The notes: generated by a model not told the origin, from the letters alone. DNA of 64,000 bases from Bin87 sp963692995 (GCA_963692995.1 OY843611.1:3038001-3102000); one strand, 5' to 3'; counted from the stretch's first letter, positions 38,286 through 46,936 are shown. Translations and numbers: made by a program.

Positions 38286-40355
38286 ATGTCAACAGACTCT
38301 AGTAAGAAGCTACTGACGGTTTGCGCGGCCCTGGCCGCGTTCATGCTGGCCGGCGTAGCGTGTACGTCAGACCAATCGGGGCCGCGGCCAGCTGCGCCGG
38401 TACTCGAATCGGCGACCGGCGTTCCTTTGGTTGCGCCGCCGCCAACGACACGACCTACCGCACTGCCGGCGTCTCCCTCGGCGGGGGGCCAGGCCGCCGT
38501 CGTCGTTCCGCAGCGGCGACCTCGAGAGACGCCGGCCCCCGCGCCGGCCGATCCACTACAGCCGCCGGATGCCCCCATGACCGCCGCCGATTTTCCGCCG
38601 CCGCCGGACCGGGACCTGCTGCTGCTGGCCCGGCAACTGCGCTGGCACGGCGTGGAGCCGACGCCGGGGCCGCCCAGATTCGCCGGCCGCGAGTTGACAG
38701 TGGGCGACACTGCGAAGTTCTGGACGCTGGACTATCCCCGGCTGGAGATGGTGCGCCGGGAGTTCCGGCTGGCCGCGGTGTCTGAGCGCGCTTACTGGTG
38801 GATTGAGCCGGGATTGGAGGTGGACGACGCGGACCTGCGCCGCACGGTGGCGGACGCCGAGGCTCGGGTGTATCCCCGGGTTACCGCGGTGTTTGGCGAG
38901 CCGCCGGCATTGTCCGGAGACGGAAAACGCGGCCACGTCATCAACGGGCGAATCCCCGGCGTCGGCGGCTACGTGTCCGGCGCCGATCCCTATCCGTCGG
39001 CGGTGCAACCCTTCAGCAATGAAGTTCCGGCCATCTACATCAACGCCAACGCCGTGCCTCTGGACAGCGACGAATATCTGGATGTACTGGCCCACGAATT
39101 GCAGCACGCCATTCACTGGTACGCGGACCCGTCCGAAGCGACGTGGCTGAACGAAGGGCTGTCGGAACTGGCCGTAACGGAGGCCGGCTTCACGCCGGGC
39201 AGCATGTTCTACTACCTGCGCCGGCCTAATGTTTCGCTGGTCAACTGGCCCGATGAGCTGGGCGGCGACGTGAGGCGAAACTACGGCGCGGCAGCATTGT
39301 TCGCCCACTATCTGCGGGAGCGCTACGCGCCGGAGGGCGATCTGCGTGATCTGCTGGCCGGTCAGCGCAATGGCATTGCCGCCGTGGATGATTTTTTGAA
39401 TGACCGGCGCGCGGTTGCCTACGACGGAAGGCCGGCCGATTTCCATACCACCTTTGCCGACTGGATGGTCGCCAACCTCCTGGACCTGGAAGAAGTCGGC
39501 TACGGGTACGCCAACCTGGATCTGCAAGCCCGCATCACGCGAACGGTGCGGGTTGGCGACGACGGGACGATGGTATCGCTGCCCCAGTACGGCATCGATT
39601 ACGTGGAATTGCCCGACGCCAAAGACGGAATCAAGGTTCACTTTGAAGGCGCGGGGGTAACGCCGCTCCTGCCCATGGCCGCGCCGGATGACGGATGCTG
39701 GTGGACCAACCGGGGGGACGGCATATCGTCAACTCTGACCGGAAGTTTCGCTATCCCGGAGACCGTTGCCGACGTTGCAGCGCCGACGCTGACGTTCAAC
39801 CGCTGGTACAACATTGAAGAGGATTGGGATTACCTGTACCTGGAAGTATCAACGGACGGAGGCGCGACGTGGGACGTGCTGGAGGCGGCAGGCGCCACGA
39901 ACGCCAACCCGGTGGGCAACAGCTACGGGCCCGGCTACACCGGGGCCAGCGACTGGCAGGAGGTGACCGCGCCGCTAACCGACTACGCCGGTCGGGATGC
40001 CCTGGCGCGGTTTCATTATGTCACCGACGACGCCATTCACGGCCCGGGGGCGTGCATTAGCGATATGCGCGTGTCATGGGACGATGCGGGCGCCGGTGAC
40101 TGGCAACCCGACGGGTTCGTGCTGATCAACAACCGGGTGCGACAGGATTGGATGGTGTGGCGGATTGTCGAAGGGCCGTATCCGACGGCGACGCCGCTGC
40201 CCTTGGATTGGGACGCTGAAGAGCAGCGCTACACGGGAATGGCTTACGCGCCGGCGATTGGCGATGCTGGACGGGTGGTCATTGCAGTGGCTCCGGCGGC
40301 GCCGGCCACCATGGAGCCGGGCCGATACCGCATCTGGACCACGGAAGCCCAATAG
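38286..40355 (+). CDS. Secreted zinc metalloprotease-like lipoprotein (M6/immune inhibitor A-like)
   Basis: The 689-residue protein starts with a lipoprotein signal ending LAGVAC (Cys26), followed by a long Pro/Ala-rich linker. The zinc motif is HELQH at residues 270-274, and the third ligand is probably Glu in WLNEGLSELAV, as in gluzincins. The part after residue 470 (PTLTFNRWYNIEEDWDYLYLEVSTDGGATWDVL) is the beta-sandwich/MAM-like domain seen in M6 peptidases. It is expected to be exported and to degrade extracellular protein. The start has only GGGAA as ribosome site, coming from a REP half copy. The exact peptidase family is tentative. Confidence 0.8.
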   Translation: MSTDSSKKLLTVCAALAAFMLAGVACTSDQSGPRPAAPVLESATGVPLVAPPPTTRPTALPASPSAGGQAAVVVPQRRPRETPAPAPADPLQPPDAPMTAADFPPPPDRDLLLLARQLRWHGVEPTPGPPRFAGRELTVGDTAKFWTLDYPRLEMVRREFRLAAVSERAYWWIEPGLEVDDADLRRTVADAEARVYPRVTAVFGEPPALSGDGKRGHVINGRIPGVGGYVSGADPYPSAVQPFSNEVPAIYINANAVPLDSDEYLDVLAHELQHAIHWYADPSEATWLNEGLSELAVTEAGFTPGSMFYYLRRPNVSLVNWPDELGGDVRRNYGAAALFAHYLRERYAPEGDLRDLLAGQRNGIAAVDDFLNDRRAVAYDGRPADFHTTFADWMVANLLDLEEVGYGYANLDLQARITRTVRVGDDGTMVSLPQYGIDYVELPDAKDGIKVHFEGAGVTPLLPMAAPDDGCWWTNRGDGISSTLTGSFAIPETVADVAAPTLTFNRWYNIEEDWDYLYLEVSTDGGATWDVLEAAGATNANPVGNSYGPGYTGASDWQEVTAPLTDYAGRDALARFHYVTDDAIHGPGACISDMRVSWDDAGAGDWQPDGFVLINNRVRQDWMVWRIVEGPYPTATPLPLDWDAEEQRYTGMAYAPAIGDAGRVVIAVAPAAPATMEPGRYRIWTTEAQ

Positions 40356-40356
40356 G

Positions 40357-40947
40357 TCACGCAGTATCCGACGCGACGCGCTCCAGCAGGCATTGGGCGA
40401 ATTCCGGCAAGGCTCCGCTGCGCAAGCACGCAAAGCACTGCCAGCGCACTGCGGCAAGCGACACCTGCAAGGATGCTTCGGCGTTGCAGAAGGGACAGGC
40501 TCCCAGCAACCTGGTCTGCTCCCGGGGTGATGCGCCGGGAGAGGTCAACGCGGTGAACGCGCTGATGATCTGGAGCAGCCGGCCCCGGCGCGTCGGGCCG
40601 GCGGGGTCGGTTCCCATGCCTCGACAATTGCGCCGGCGCAGTTCGGCCAACAGGGACGGGACCACGGCGCTGCATTGGTCGGCGCTGTATTGATTGGCGA
40701 TGGCTGGCTCCATCGCCAGCGCGTCGGCGCGGGCGATGGCGGCCGCCAGGGCGTAGAGACCGGGTTCGCTGAGGCTGGACAGGCCGTTGACCAGGTTGTC
40801 GCCGGCCAGGGCGGAAAAACGTTCCAGGAACTCCCGCAGGCGTTGGTCGGTAAGCGGCGGGAAATTTGCGACGGGCAAACGAGACGATGCCCTTTCCGGC
40901 CCGGGGAATAGCAGGACGCTGTCGATGGGTGTTGCAGGAGCGGTCAA
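40357..40947 (-). CDS. Stand-alone DnaG/CHC2-type zinc-finger protein
   Basis: The 196-residue protein has an N-terminal helical part (residues 30-135) of unknown kind and a C-terminal zinc ribbon, ACPFCNAEASLQVS...QCFACLRSG, with Cys151, Cys154, Cys171 and Cys174. This matches the N-terminal zinc finger of DnaG primase (C-P-F-H...C-F-x-C), with the His replaced by Cys. No TOPRIM catalytic domain follows. The protein may bind single-stranded DNA or be an element-borne regulator; this is an inference. The start is a TTG at 40947 with AAGGAGG upstream. It converges with the metalloprotease gene with a 1-base gap. Confidence 0.65.
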   Translation of the reverse strand: MTAPATPIDSVLLFPGPERASSRLPVANFPPLTDQRLREFLERFSALAGDNLVNGLSSLSEPGLYALAAAIARADALAMEPAIANQYSADQCSAVVPSLLAELRRRNCRGMGTDPAGPTRRGRLLQIISAFTALTSPGASPREQTRLLGACPFCNAEASLQVSLAAVRWQCFACLRSGALPEFAQCLLERVASDTA

Positions 40948-40966
40948 GGGTTTGCGGGCCTCCTTA

Positions 40967-41040
40967 CGCCGGTTCTACGTTCCGGGCGCCGGTTCTACGT
41001 TCCGGGCGCCGGTTCTACGTTCCGGGCGCCGGTTCTACTT
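40967..41040. repeat. Tandem 20-bp repeats upstream of the ThuA gene
   Basis: CGCCGGTTCTACGTTCCGGG is repeated three times without change from about 40969, followed by a fourth, altered copy (CGCCGGTTCTACTTACAGG). The array lies between two divergent genes and may affect their promoters. Confidence 0.88.
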
Positions 41041-41144
41041 ACAGGATAGGGATCTGTCGGCGGTGGCCGCAAGGGGCAAGTGTCAGTTGCCACCGCCGGT
41101 CGGCGAAACTAAAATGGCCGGTATTCATACGGAGGTATCGACAC

Positions 41145-41849
41145 ATGAAGTTATTGGTACTATCGGGCGGGCGTCATCCCTACGAGGAGTCGACGCCGAT
41201 TTTGGAATCCTTTCTCAAGGGAGCGGGCCATGAGGTCACGGTGACGGAGGACGCCGCGGCGCTGGCCGAACCGTCGGCCATGGCTGGGTACGACGTGGTG
41301 GTGTTCAACACGCGGCGGGAGAACGTGCCGGACTTTGGCGACTGGACGCTGTCGGCGTCGGAAATGGACGGCCTGCGGGATTACATCAGTGGCGGCAAGG
41401 GGTTCGTCTGCATCCACATCGCTACCTGCGTGGCGGCGGAGTGGCCGGAGTATCACGAAATTACCGGCGGCGGCTGGATTTCCGGCACCAGCTACCACCC
41501 TCCCTACGGCCAGTTCACGGTCAATGTGAGCGACGGCGGCCATGCCGGAGTCCAGGGCGTATCGGACTTTTCCACCAACGACGAGTTGTACATGAACCTG
41601 GCGATCAAGGACGGGAACAGCGTCTTCATCACCGGCGCTGCCGAGGATGGCACTTGGCCTTGGGGCCCGGAGCGCAGCCCCACCCATATGCCCGGCGGCA
41701 CCTACCCTCTAGGCTGGACTCGCCGGTACGGGGACGGCAACGTGTTCGTCCTGCTGCTGGGGCACGACGGGCAGAGCTTTGCCACGCCGGAGTTCCAGCG
41801 CATTGTGCTGAACGGAGTTGAATGGGCTGCGGCGAAAGCGCCGGCCTGA
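41145..41849 (+). CDS. ThuA-like domain protein
   Basis: The 234-residue protein belongs to the ThuA family, a class I glutamine amidotransferase-like fold linked to trehalose and other sugar use. It shows MKLLVLSGGRHPYEESTPIL, YDVVVFNTRREN, LRDYISGGKGFVCIHIATC and ITGAAEDGTWPWGPERSPTHMPGGTYPLGWTRRYGDGNVFVLLLGHD. The ATG at 41145 has a GGAGG site (41131-41135) and gives the usual length. No sugar gene flanks it, so its role here is open. A GGGGCGGGTT-type palindrome follows the stop. Confidence 0.88.
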   Translation: MKLLVLSGGRHPYEESTPILESFLKGAGHEVTVTEDAAALAEPSAMAGYDVVVFNTRRENVPDFGDWTLSASEMDGLRDYISGGKGFVCIHIATCVAAEWPEYHEITGGGWISGTSYHPPYGQFTVNVSDGGHAGVQGVSDFSTNDELYMNLAIKDGNSVFITGAAEDGTWPWGPERSPTHMPGGTYPLGWTRRYGDGNVFVLLLGHDGQSFATPEFQRIVLNGVEWAAAKAPA

Positions 41850-41877
41850 CCGGCCACCGGATCCGGACAAATCACGT

Positions 41878-41900
41878 GGGGCGGGCTTGAAACCCGCCCC
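41878..41900. repeat. GGGGCGGG palindrome
   Basis: GGGGCGGG and CCCGCCCC flank CTTGAAA. It belongs to the same family as 25603-25645 and 44304-44330 and lies between convergent genes (ThuA and NudC), where it may serve as terminator. Confidence 0.75.
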
Positions 41901-41935
41901 GGCATAGGTATCTCGGTGTAGCGGTGCCGGCGTCC

Positions 41936-42868
41936 CTAAGGCGCCGCTGCGGTGGCCCACGCCTTGATGAGATGGTGGGCGATGGCGATGGGGCCGGGGA
42001 CGGTGAGTTCCTCGCTGCGACCCTCCAGGGCCCGGAGAACTTCGGCCCGGTCGAACCAGCGTACGTCGGTCATCTCCTCGTCGTCCATATTGATGTCGGT
42101 GGTGTCGGCTTCGGCGAGGCAGCCAATCATCAGGGACGAAGGGAAGGGCCAGGGCTGGGAGGAGTGGTAGCGGACGTTTTTGACCCGGATGCCGGCCTCT
42201 TCCATGACCTCACGGGCCACGGCTTCCTCGATGGCCTCGCCCTGGTCCATGAAGCCGGCCAAAGCGGAGTAGGCGCGCATCCGTTGCAGGCGGCCCCGGG
42301 ACTGGCCGAGCAGGCAGCGGTCGCGCTCCACGTCGGCGACGACGGTGATGACCACCGGGTCGGTGCGGGGGAAATGCTGGGTGTTGCAGGCGGGGCACTG
42401 GCGAACCTGGCCGCCGCGCTTCTTATCGGTGGCATGTCCGCATACCGAGCAGAAGCCGTGGCGGAGATTCCAGTCCAATTGGGCGCGGGCGTGGGAGAGC
42501 AGGCCCGTGTTGGGGCCGGACATGGTCTCGCCGGCGGTGCGGCAGTCCTCGAAGCGCCAGCCGGTATCCTCCTGCACGCGCTCCGCGACGCGCTGGGCCT
42601 TGGAGAGGTCAACGGCGAAGTGCGCGGCGTCATCCAGCAGGCCGAGGAAAATCCATTCGGCATCGGGCGGCAGGGGCTGCAACAACGCGGAGTTGAGCCA
42701 GCCGGGTTCCGGCGGGTCCTGGTCGGTGAGCAGCACGTTCAGATTGTGGAACGGCAGGAACCGGCTGGCGTCGTCAGCGGCTTGGCCGGCGATCCATGCT
42801 TCGTCCCGGCGTTCCGCCTCGCCGCGATTGATGGGGTTGTTGGCAAAAATGTGGGGAGGGTAGGTCAT
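41936..42868 (-). CDS. nudC: NAD(+) diphosphatase / RNA deNADding enzyme
   Basis: NudC splits NAD(H) to NMN and AMP and removes the NAD cap from RNA. The 310-residue protein has all expected parts: a zinc ribbon with Cys140, Cys143, Cys158 and Cys161, a Nudix box with Gly205, Glu211 and REVMEEAG from 219, and the NADH-specific SQPWPFPSS motif at 237. The N-terminal domain is also present. The length is slightly above that of the E. coli enzyme. It stands alone on its strand; its promoter is not clear. Confidence 0.95.
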   Translation of the reverse strand: MTYPPHIFANNPINRGEAERRDEAWIAGQAADDASRFLPFHNLNVLLTDQDPPEPGWLNSALLQPLPPDAEWIFLGLLDDAAHFAVDLSKAQRVAERVQEDTGWRFEDCRTAGETMSGPNTGLLSHARAQLDWNLRHGFCSVCGHATDKKRGGQVRQCPACNTQHFPRTDPVVITVVADVERDRCLLGQSRGRLQRMRAYSALAGFMDQGEAIEEAVAREVMEEAGIRVKNVRYHSSQPWPFPSSLMIGCLAEADTTDINMDDEEMTDVRWFDRAEVLRALEGRSEELTVPGPIAIAHHLIKAWATAAAP

Positions 42869-43032
42869 TTGGTTAATGCCCCTGAGCGATTTTGGCCTCG
42901 ATTTTAGCGGAGAATCGCTCCTTCATCGCAGCCACTGTGTTACTCCTGTCATCTTGATTATTCCGTTTCCATTCTGCGCTGGCGGCGCCAGCGCGTCAAG
43001 CCAAGTAGCGGCGCTGCCCTGGAGCGCCCCGG

Positions 43033-43060
43033 TTGCGCCGCCGGCCTTGCGTGATAGAAT
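43033..43060 (+). promoter_or_regulatory. Promoter of the second LLM oxidoreductase gene
   Basis: TTGCGC (43033-43038) and TAGAAT (43055-43060) are spaced by 16 bases and lie 50 bases before the ATG. Both hexamers are imperfect. Confidence 0.5.
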
Positions 43061-43109
43061 GGCGCATGAAGCCTAACATCCTTATTAACAAACCACTGAG
43101 GAGGCACCG

Positions 43110-44279
43110 ATGGCCGCTCCGGCACGTATGAAGTTTGGCATATTTATGGCTCCGTTCCACCGGGTCGGCGAGAACCCGACCCTGGCGCTGGAGCGGGACT
43201 TGGAATTGCTGCAATGGCTGGACCAACTGGGTTTCGACGAAGCCTGGATCGGCGAGCACCACAGCGCCGGCTGGGAGACCATCGCCTCTCCTGAGGTGTT
43301 CATGGCCACTGCCGCCGAGCGCACCCGCAACCTGCGCCTGGGCACCGGCGTGGTCAGTTTGCCCTACCACCATCCCTACATGGTCGCCAACCGCATGGTG
43401 CTGCTGGACCACCTGACCCGTGGCCGCGTCATGCTGGGCGTTGGCCCCGGCGCCCTGGCCTCCGACGCCTACATGTTCGGCATTGACCCGGCCCGCCAGC
43501 GGGAGATGATGGACGAATCCCTGGGCGCCATCAAGCGGCTCATGGACAGCCCGGAGCCGTACACCTACACCTCGGACTGGTTTGAGCTCCACGACGCGCA
43601 CCTGCAACTGCGTCCCTACCAGCAACCCTTCCCGTTGGTGGTGGCGTCGGTGCAGTCGCCGGCCGGCGTGACCTCGGCCGGCAAGTACGGCGCCGGCGTC
43701 ATCTCGCTGAGCGTGCCGCGCGACATGATCCGCTCCACCAGCCTGAAAGATCAGTGGGCCATCGCCGAGGCGACCGCCGCCGAGCACGGCCAAACCGTCA
43801 AGCGCGCGGAATGGCGTCTGTCCGTGGGAGTCCACCTGGCCGAGTCCAAGAAGCAGGCCCAGGAAGATATTCGCGAGGGTTCCGCCCGGGTGGTCACCGA
43901 GTACTTCGGCAACACGTTGGGACACGAGGTTCCCGACGTGCCCCGGGACCAGATCGTGGACTTTATGACCGACAACAAGCAGTGGATCGTGGGCACGCCC
44001 GACGACTGCATCCAGCGCATCAGCGAGTTGCAGGAGCTGTCCGGCGGGTTCGGCGGCCTGCTGGTCCGCGCGGAAGACTGGGCGCCTCGGGACAAGCTCC
44101 ATCGCTCCTACGAATTGATGGCCCGGTACGTGATGCCCCAGTTCCAGGGTACCCTCGCCGGCATTCAGACCTCCCAGCAGTGGGCGTCGGACCTGCGCGA
44201 TGCCTTGCAAGTGAATCGTCGGGCCGGTTTGGAACGGGCGACGCAGGCTTACGAGGAGAGTCGGCAGCAGCGACCGTAG
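43110..44279 (+). CDS. LLM-class (luciferase-like) flavin-dependent oxidoreductase
   Basis: The 389-residue protein has the luciferase-like fold: MKFGIFMAPFHRVGENPTLAL, LGFDEAWIGEHHSAGWE, LRLGTGVVSLPYHHPYMVANRMVLLDHLTRGRVMLGVGPG. These are typical of flavin monooxygenases such as limonene- or alkanesulfonate-type enzymes with reduced FMN supplied by a separate reductase, which is not in the window. Its ribosome site GAGGAGG is strong, and expression is probably high. It differs from the member at 27953-29086, which has the SGGRMISGF variant of the same loop. Substrate unknown. Confidence 0.92.
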   Translation: MAAPARMKFGIFMAPFHRVGENPTLALERDLELLQWLDQLGFDEAWIGEHHSAGWETIASPEVFMATAAERTRNLRLGTGVVSLPYHHPYMVANRMVLLDHLTRGRVMLGVGPGALASDAYMFGIDPARQREMMDESLGAIKRLMDSPEPYTYTSDWFELHDAHLQLRPYQQPFPLVVASVQSPAGVTSAGKYGAGVISLSVPRDMIRSTSLKDQWAIAEATAAEHGQTVKRAEWRLSVGVHLAESKKQAQEDIREGSARVVTEYFGNTLGHEVPDVPRDQIVDFMTDNKQWIVGTPDDCIQRISELQELSGGFGGLLVRAEDWAPRDKLHRSYELMARYVMPQFQGTLAGIQTSQQWASDLRDALQVNRRAGLERATQAYEESRQQRP

Positions 44280-44303
44280 CTTGTTGATCGAGGGCGGCGC
44301 GAG

Positions 44304-44330
44304 TAGGGGCGGGTTGGCAACCCGCCCCTA
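44304..44330. repeat. TAGGGGCGGGTT palindrome
   Basis: TAGGGGCGGGTT and its exact complement flank GGC, a 12-bp perfect stem. It lies between the oxidoreductase and pyruvate kinase genes, both on the plus strand, and may end the first transcript. Confidence 0.8.
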
Positions 44331-44354
44331 CCGGATTTGGCGGGCGGCGCGGGT

Positions 44355-44360
44355 TATAAT
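44355..44360 (+). promoter_or_regulatory. -10 element of pyruvate kinase
   Basis: A perfect TATAAT lies 88 bases before the pyk start, after the palindrome. No clear -35 is seen. The leader between has no feature I recognise. Confidence 0.5.
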
Positions 44361-44447
44361 AGTGCGAAATATGGCTGGAAAAGCGAATTTGAAGACAGTT
44401 TTGCAACGGGCCGAGAGCGGGCCGTCGGAGCAGCAGGGGTAGGAATT

Positions 44448-45902
44448 ATGCGCAAAACCAAGATAATCGCCACTATTGGCCCGTCTTCGAGTTCACCGGA
44501 GGCGCTGGACAAGCTGGTTGCCGCCGGTATGGATGTGGCGCGGTTGAACTTCTCCCACGGTACGCTGGAGGAACACGCCCGGGTCATCGCCAACGTGCGG
44601 GCTGCCGCGCGGAAACACCGGCGGTCGGTAGCCGTTTTGCAGGATTTGGGGGGCAACAAGTTTCGCCTTGGCGTAATGGCCCAAGCCGCGCAACTTAACG
44701 TGGGCGATACGGTTGCCATCGTCAACGCGGAAACTTCCGATTCCCCGGACCGCCTGCCATTTCCCGAACCTGACATACTGGAGAACCTACAGCCCGGCAA
44801 CCGGATTTTCCTGTCCGACGGCACGGTATGCCTCGAGGTTCTGGACGTTTCACCCCAGTTGACCGTGGCTTGCCGAGTGCTTATCGGAGGCAATTTGTCC
44901 TCCCATAAGGGCGTGAACCTGCCCGACGTCTCGATTCCCATGCCGGTGATTACCCGGTCGGATATGGAGGCGCTGCGGTTCGGAGTTGAGCATCAGGTTG
45001 ACTGGGTTGCGCTGTCTTTTGTGCGTACCGGCGATGACGTCCGCTACGCCCGGCAGTATTTGAAGGACCTGAACAGCACGGCTCCCGTGATGGCCAAGCT
45101 GGAGCGGCGGGAGTGTGTCGATAATCTGGACGACATCCTACAGGAAGTTGACGGCATTATGGTGGCGCGGGGCGACCTGGGCGTTGAGATGCCCATGGAG
45201 CAGGTTCCCGGCATCCAAAAGAAGATGGTGCAACGCGCCCGCGAAATCGGCAAAATCTCTTCCATCGCTACCCAGATGTTGCGGTCCATGGTCAATTCAC
45301 CCATACCGCTGCGGGCCGAGGTGAACGACATTCACAATGCCGTGCTAGATGGATGCGATTCCATATTGCTTTCCGATGAAATCGCCGTTGGCGAACATCC
45401 GGTGGAAGCGGTTGAAATTGCCGTCAAAACCATTCTCGAGGCGGAAAAGAATTACGACTACTACCGGGAATTCCCCCAGCTCAATCAAACCCAGGCGGTA
45501 ACGTTCGCCGCCAGCCAGCTTACCGAGTCGCTGGATGCCCAGCCGGTGGTCATCACCAGCTCCGGGCGGGCCGCTTATGAGATGGCGCGCTTCCGACCGC
45601 AGAACGACATACTGGTTTTCTCCCACGATGAAAAGGTACAGCCGCAGGTGTGCATGGCCTGGGGGCTGGCGCCCAAGGGCATTATCCCCAATGAACAGGA
45701 CGTTACCAAACTGGTTGGCCTGCTGGTGGATGCCAGTCTGGCAACCGGTCTGGTAACGGAAGACGATACGGTGGTACTGGTGTACGGATTTCTGCCCGGC
45801 GTTACGGGCACCACCAACACAATTCAGGTATTGAACATTCGGGAGTATCTGAACCACATTGGGCGCAACGTGGCGTCCTCCGCTGCTCCGGCGTCGGCGT
45901 GA
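44448..45902 (+). CDS. pyk: Pyruvate kinase
   Basis: Pyruvate kinase makes pyruvate and ATP from phosphoenolpyruvate and ADP. The 484-residue protein has MRKTKIIATIGPSSSSPE, MDVARLNFSHGTLEEH, VAVLQDLGGNKFRLG (the usual DLxGPKIR altered to DLGGNKFR), VDWVALSFVRTGDDV, MAKLERRECVDN with the catalytic Lys, and DGIMVARGDLGVEMP. The C-terminal effector domain is present, without a PEP-utiliser extension. ATG 44448 with AGGAATT before it is chosen over a longer frame that includes the promoter. The DLGGNKFR change at a substrate-binding strand is unusual. Confidence 0.93.
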   Translation: MRKTKIIATIGPSSSSPEALDKLVAAGMDVARLNFSHGTLEEHARVIANVRAAARKHRRSVAVLQDLGGNKFRLGVMAQAAQLNVGDTVAIVNAETSDSPDRLPFPEPDILENLQPGNRIFLSDGTVCLEVLDVSPQLTVACRVLIGGNLSSHKGVNLPDVSIPMPVITRSDMEALRFGVEHQVDWVALSFVRTGDDVRYARQYLKDLNSTAPVMAKLERRECVDNLDDILQEVDGIMVARGDLGVEMPMEQVPGIQKKMVQRAREIGKISSIATQMLRSMVNSPIPLRAEVNDIHNAVLDGCDSILLSDEIAVGEHPVEAVEIAVKTILEAEKNYDYYREFPQLNQTQAVTFAASQLTESLDAQPVVITSSGRAAYEMARFRPQNDILVFSHDEKVQPQVCMAWGLAPKGIIPNEQDVTKLVGLLVDASLATGLVTEDDTVVLVYGFLPGVTGTTNTIQVLNIREYLNHIGRNVASSAAPASA

Positions 45903-45999
45903 TGTGTCCTACCGGAGACAATGGCGGCCGCAGCCAATGAATGGTGGCCGCAGCCAATGGTGAAAGGGTCGCCGCGTTGCGTCGCAAGGGGATGCTAAA

Positions 46000-46356
46000 G
46001 TGACCGAGCAGGAGTACGCGCAATTCGCCCGCAAGTTTCTAGTTGATTCCGACCAGGAGTTTGCCGCCGGAGAACGGCAGCAAGCGTCGGAAAAGCTCTA
46101 TGGCGCGGCGAACGGAGCGCTGACGGCCCTGGCGGTGCAGCGGGGCTGGCAACACCGGACCCACCGGGATATGAAAAACGCCAGCCAGCGGCTGGCCGAT
46201 GAATACGGCGACGCTTTTCTGGTTGGCGGGTTCGCCATTGCGGAGAAGTTTCACAAAAACTTCTTCCACGATGAAATGGAGGACTACGAAATTGCGGTTG
46301 ACCGGCCGGCTCTGCATGAGTTCGTGAACCGGGTGCTGTCGCTAATGGAAGGGTAA
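46000..46356 (+). CDS. PaREP1/HEPN-like protein, copy 6
   Basis: The 118-residue protein is a relative of the five-gene array at 25.6-27.6 kb: FLVDSDQEFAAGERQQASEKLYGAANGAL, RGWQHRTHRDMKNA and AEKFHKNFFHDEMEDYEI. It starts with GTG, with AAGGGG 8 bases upstream. Compared with the array members it lacks the first ten residues and has AVQRGWQH instead of ICQQRGWRY. The gene and its upstream 90 bases are duplicated as copy 7. It follows pyk by about 100 bases and may be read from that promoter. The function is unknown. Confidence 0.7.
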   Translation: MTEQEYAQFARKFLVDSDQEFAAGERQQASEKLYGAANGALTALAVQRGWQHRTHRDMKNASQRLADEYGDAFLVGGFAIAEKFHKNFFHDEMEDYEIAVDRPALHEFVNRVLSLMEG

Positions 46357-46367
46357 CGCCGCGGGCG

Positions 46368-46413
46368 CCGTCATTCCGGCGAAAACCGGAATCGGGCATC
46401 GCCGGAATGACGG
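46368..46413. repeat. CCGGCG-armed hairpin, orientation 1
   Basis: The 14-base arms CCGTCATTCCGGCG and CGCCGGAATGACGG flank an 18-base loop starting AAAACCGG. The element follows copy 6 of the PaREP1-like family; the matching element after copy 7 has its loop inverted. Confidence 0.85.
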
Positions 46414-46491
46414 TGGTTGGGACAGGATAGGCATGGCGGCCGCAGCCAATGATGGAAGGGTCGCCGCGTTGCGCCGCAAGGGGATGCTAAA

Positions 46492-46848
46492 GTGACCGAG
46501 CAGGAGTACGCGCAATGCGCCCGCAAGTTTCTAGTTGATTCCGACCAGGAGTTTGCCGCCGGAGAGCGGCAGCAAGCGTCGGAAAAGCTCTATGGCGCGG
46601 CCAACGGAGCGCTGACGGCCCTGGCGGTGCAGCGGGGCTGGCAACACCGGACCCACCGGGATATGAAAAACGCCGCCCAGCGGTTGGCAGCGGAGTTTGA
46701 TGATGATGCCTTTGCCGGCGGATTTGGGATTGCGGAAAAATTCCACAAGAATTTTTTCCACGACGAAATGGAAGACTACGAAATTGAGGCTGATCGACCG
46801 GTCGTCCATCGGTTCGTGAACCGGGTGCTGTCGCTAATGGAAGGGTAG
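46492..46848 (+). CDS. PaREP1/HEPN-like protein, copy 7
   Basis: The 118-residue protein equals copy 6 over the first 65 residues and then diverges (AAEFDDDAFAGGFGIAEKFH, then EIEADRPVVHRF). The GTG start, its AAGGGG site and the leader GGTCGCCGCGTTGCG are shared with copy 6, so the duplicated unit is about 490 bases and includes the leader and the hairpin. The mix of identical and diverged parts points to partial gene conversion after an older duplication. It lies before the convergent gltD gene. Confidence 0.7.
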   Translation: MTEQEYAQCARKFLVDSDQEFAAGERQQASEKLYGAANGALTALAVQRGWQHRTHRDMKNAAQRLAAEFDDDAFAGGFGIAEKFHKNFFHDEMEDYEIEADRPVVHRFVNRVLSLMEG

Positions 46849-46861
46849 CCACGGGCTGGCG

Positions 46862-46907
46862 CCGTCATTCCGGCGATGCCCGACCCCGGTTTTCGCCGGA
46901 ATAACGG
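46862..46907. repeat. CCGGCG-armed hairpin, orientation 2
   Basis: The arms are the same as at 46368-46413 (one base differs), but the loop starts ATGCCCGA and matches the reverse complement of the other loop at 16 of 18 bases. The whole element is therefore flipped relative to the duplicated genes. Confidence 0.85.
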
Positions 46908-46936
46908 TGGTTGGGACAGGACGGGATGGGCTCGGG

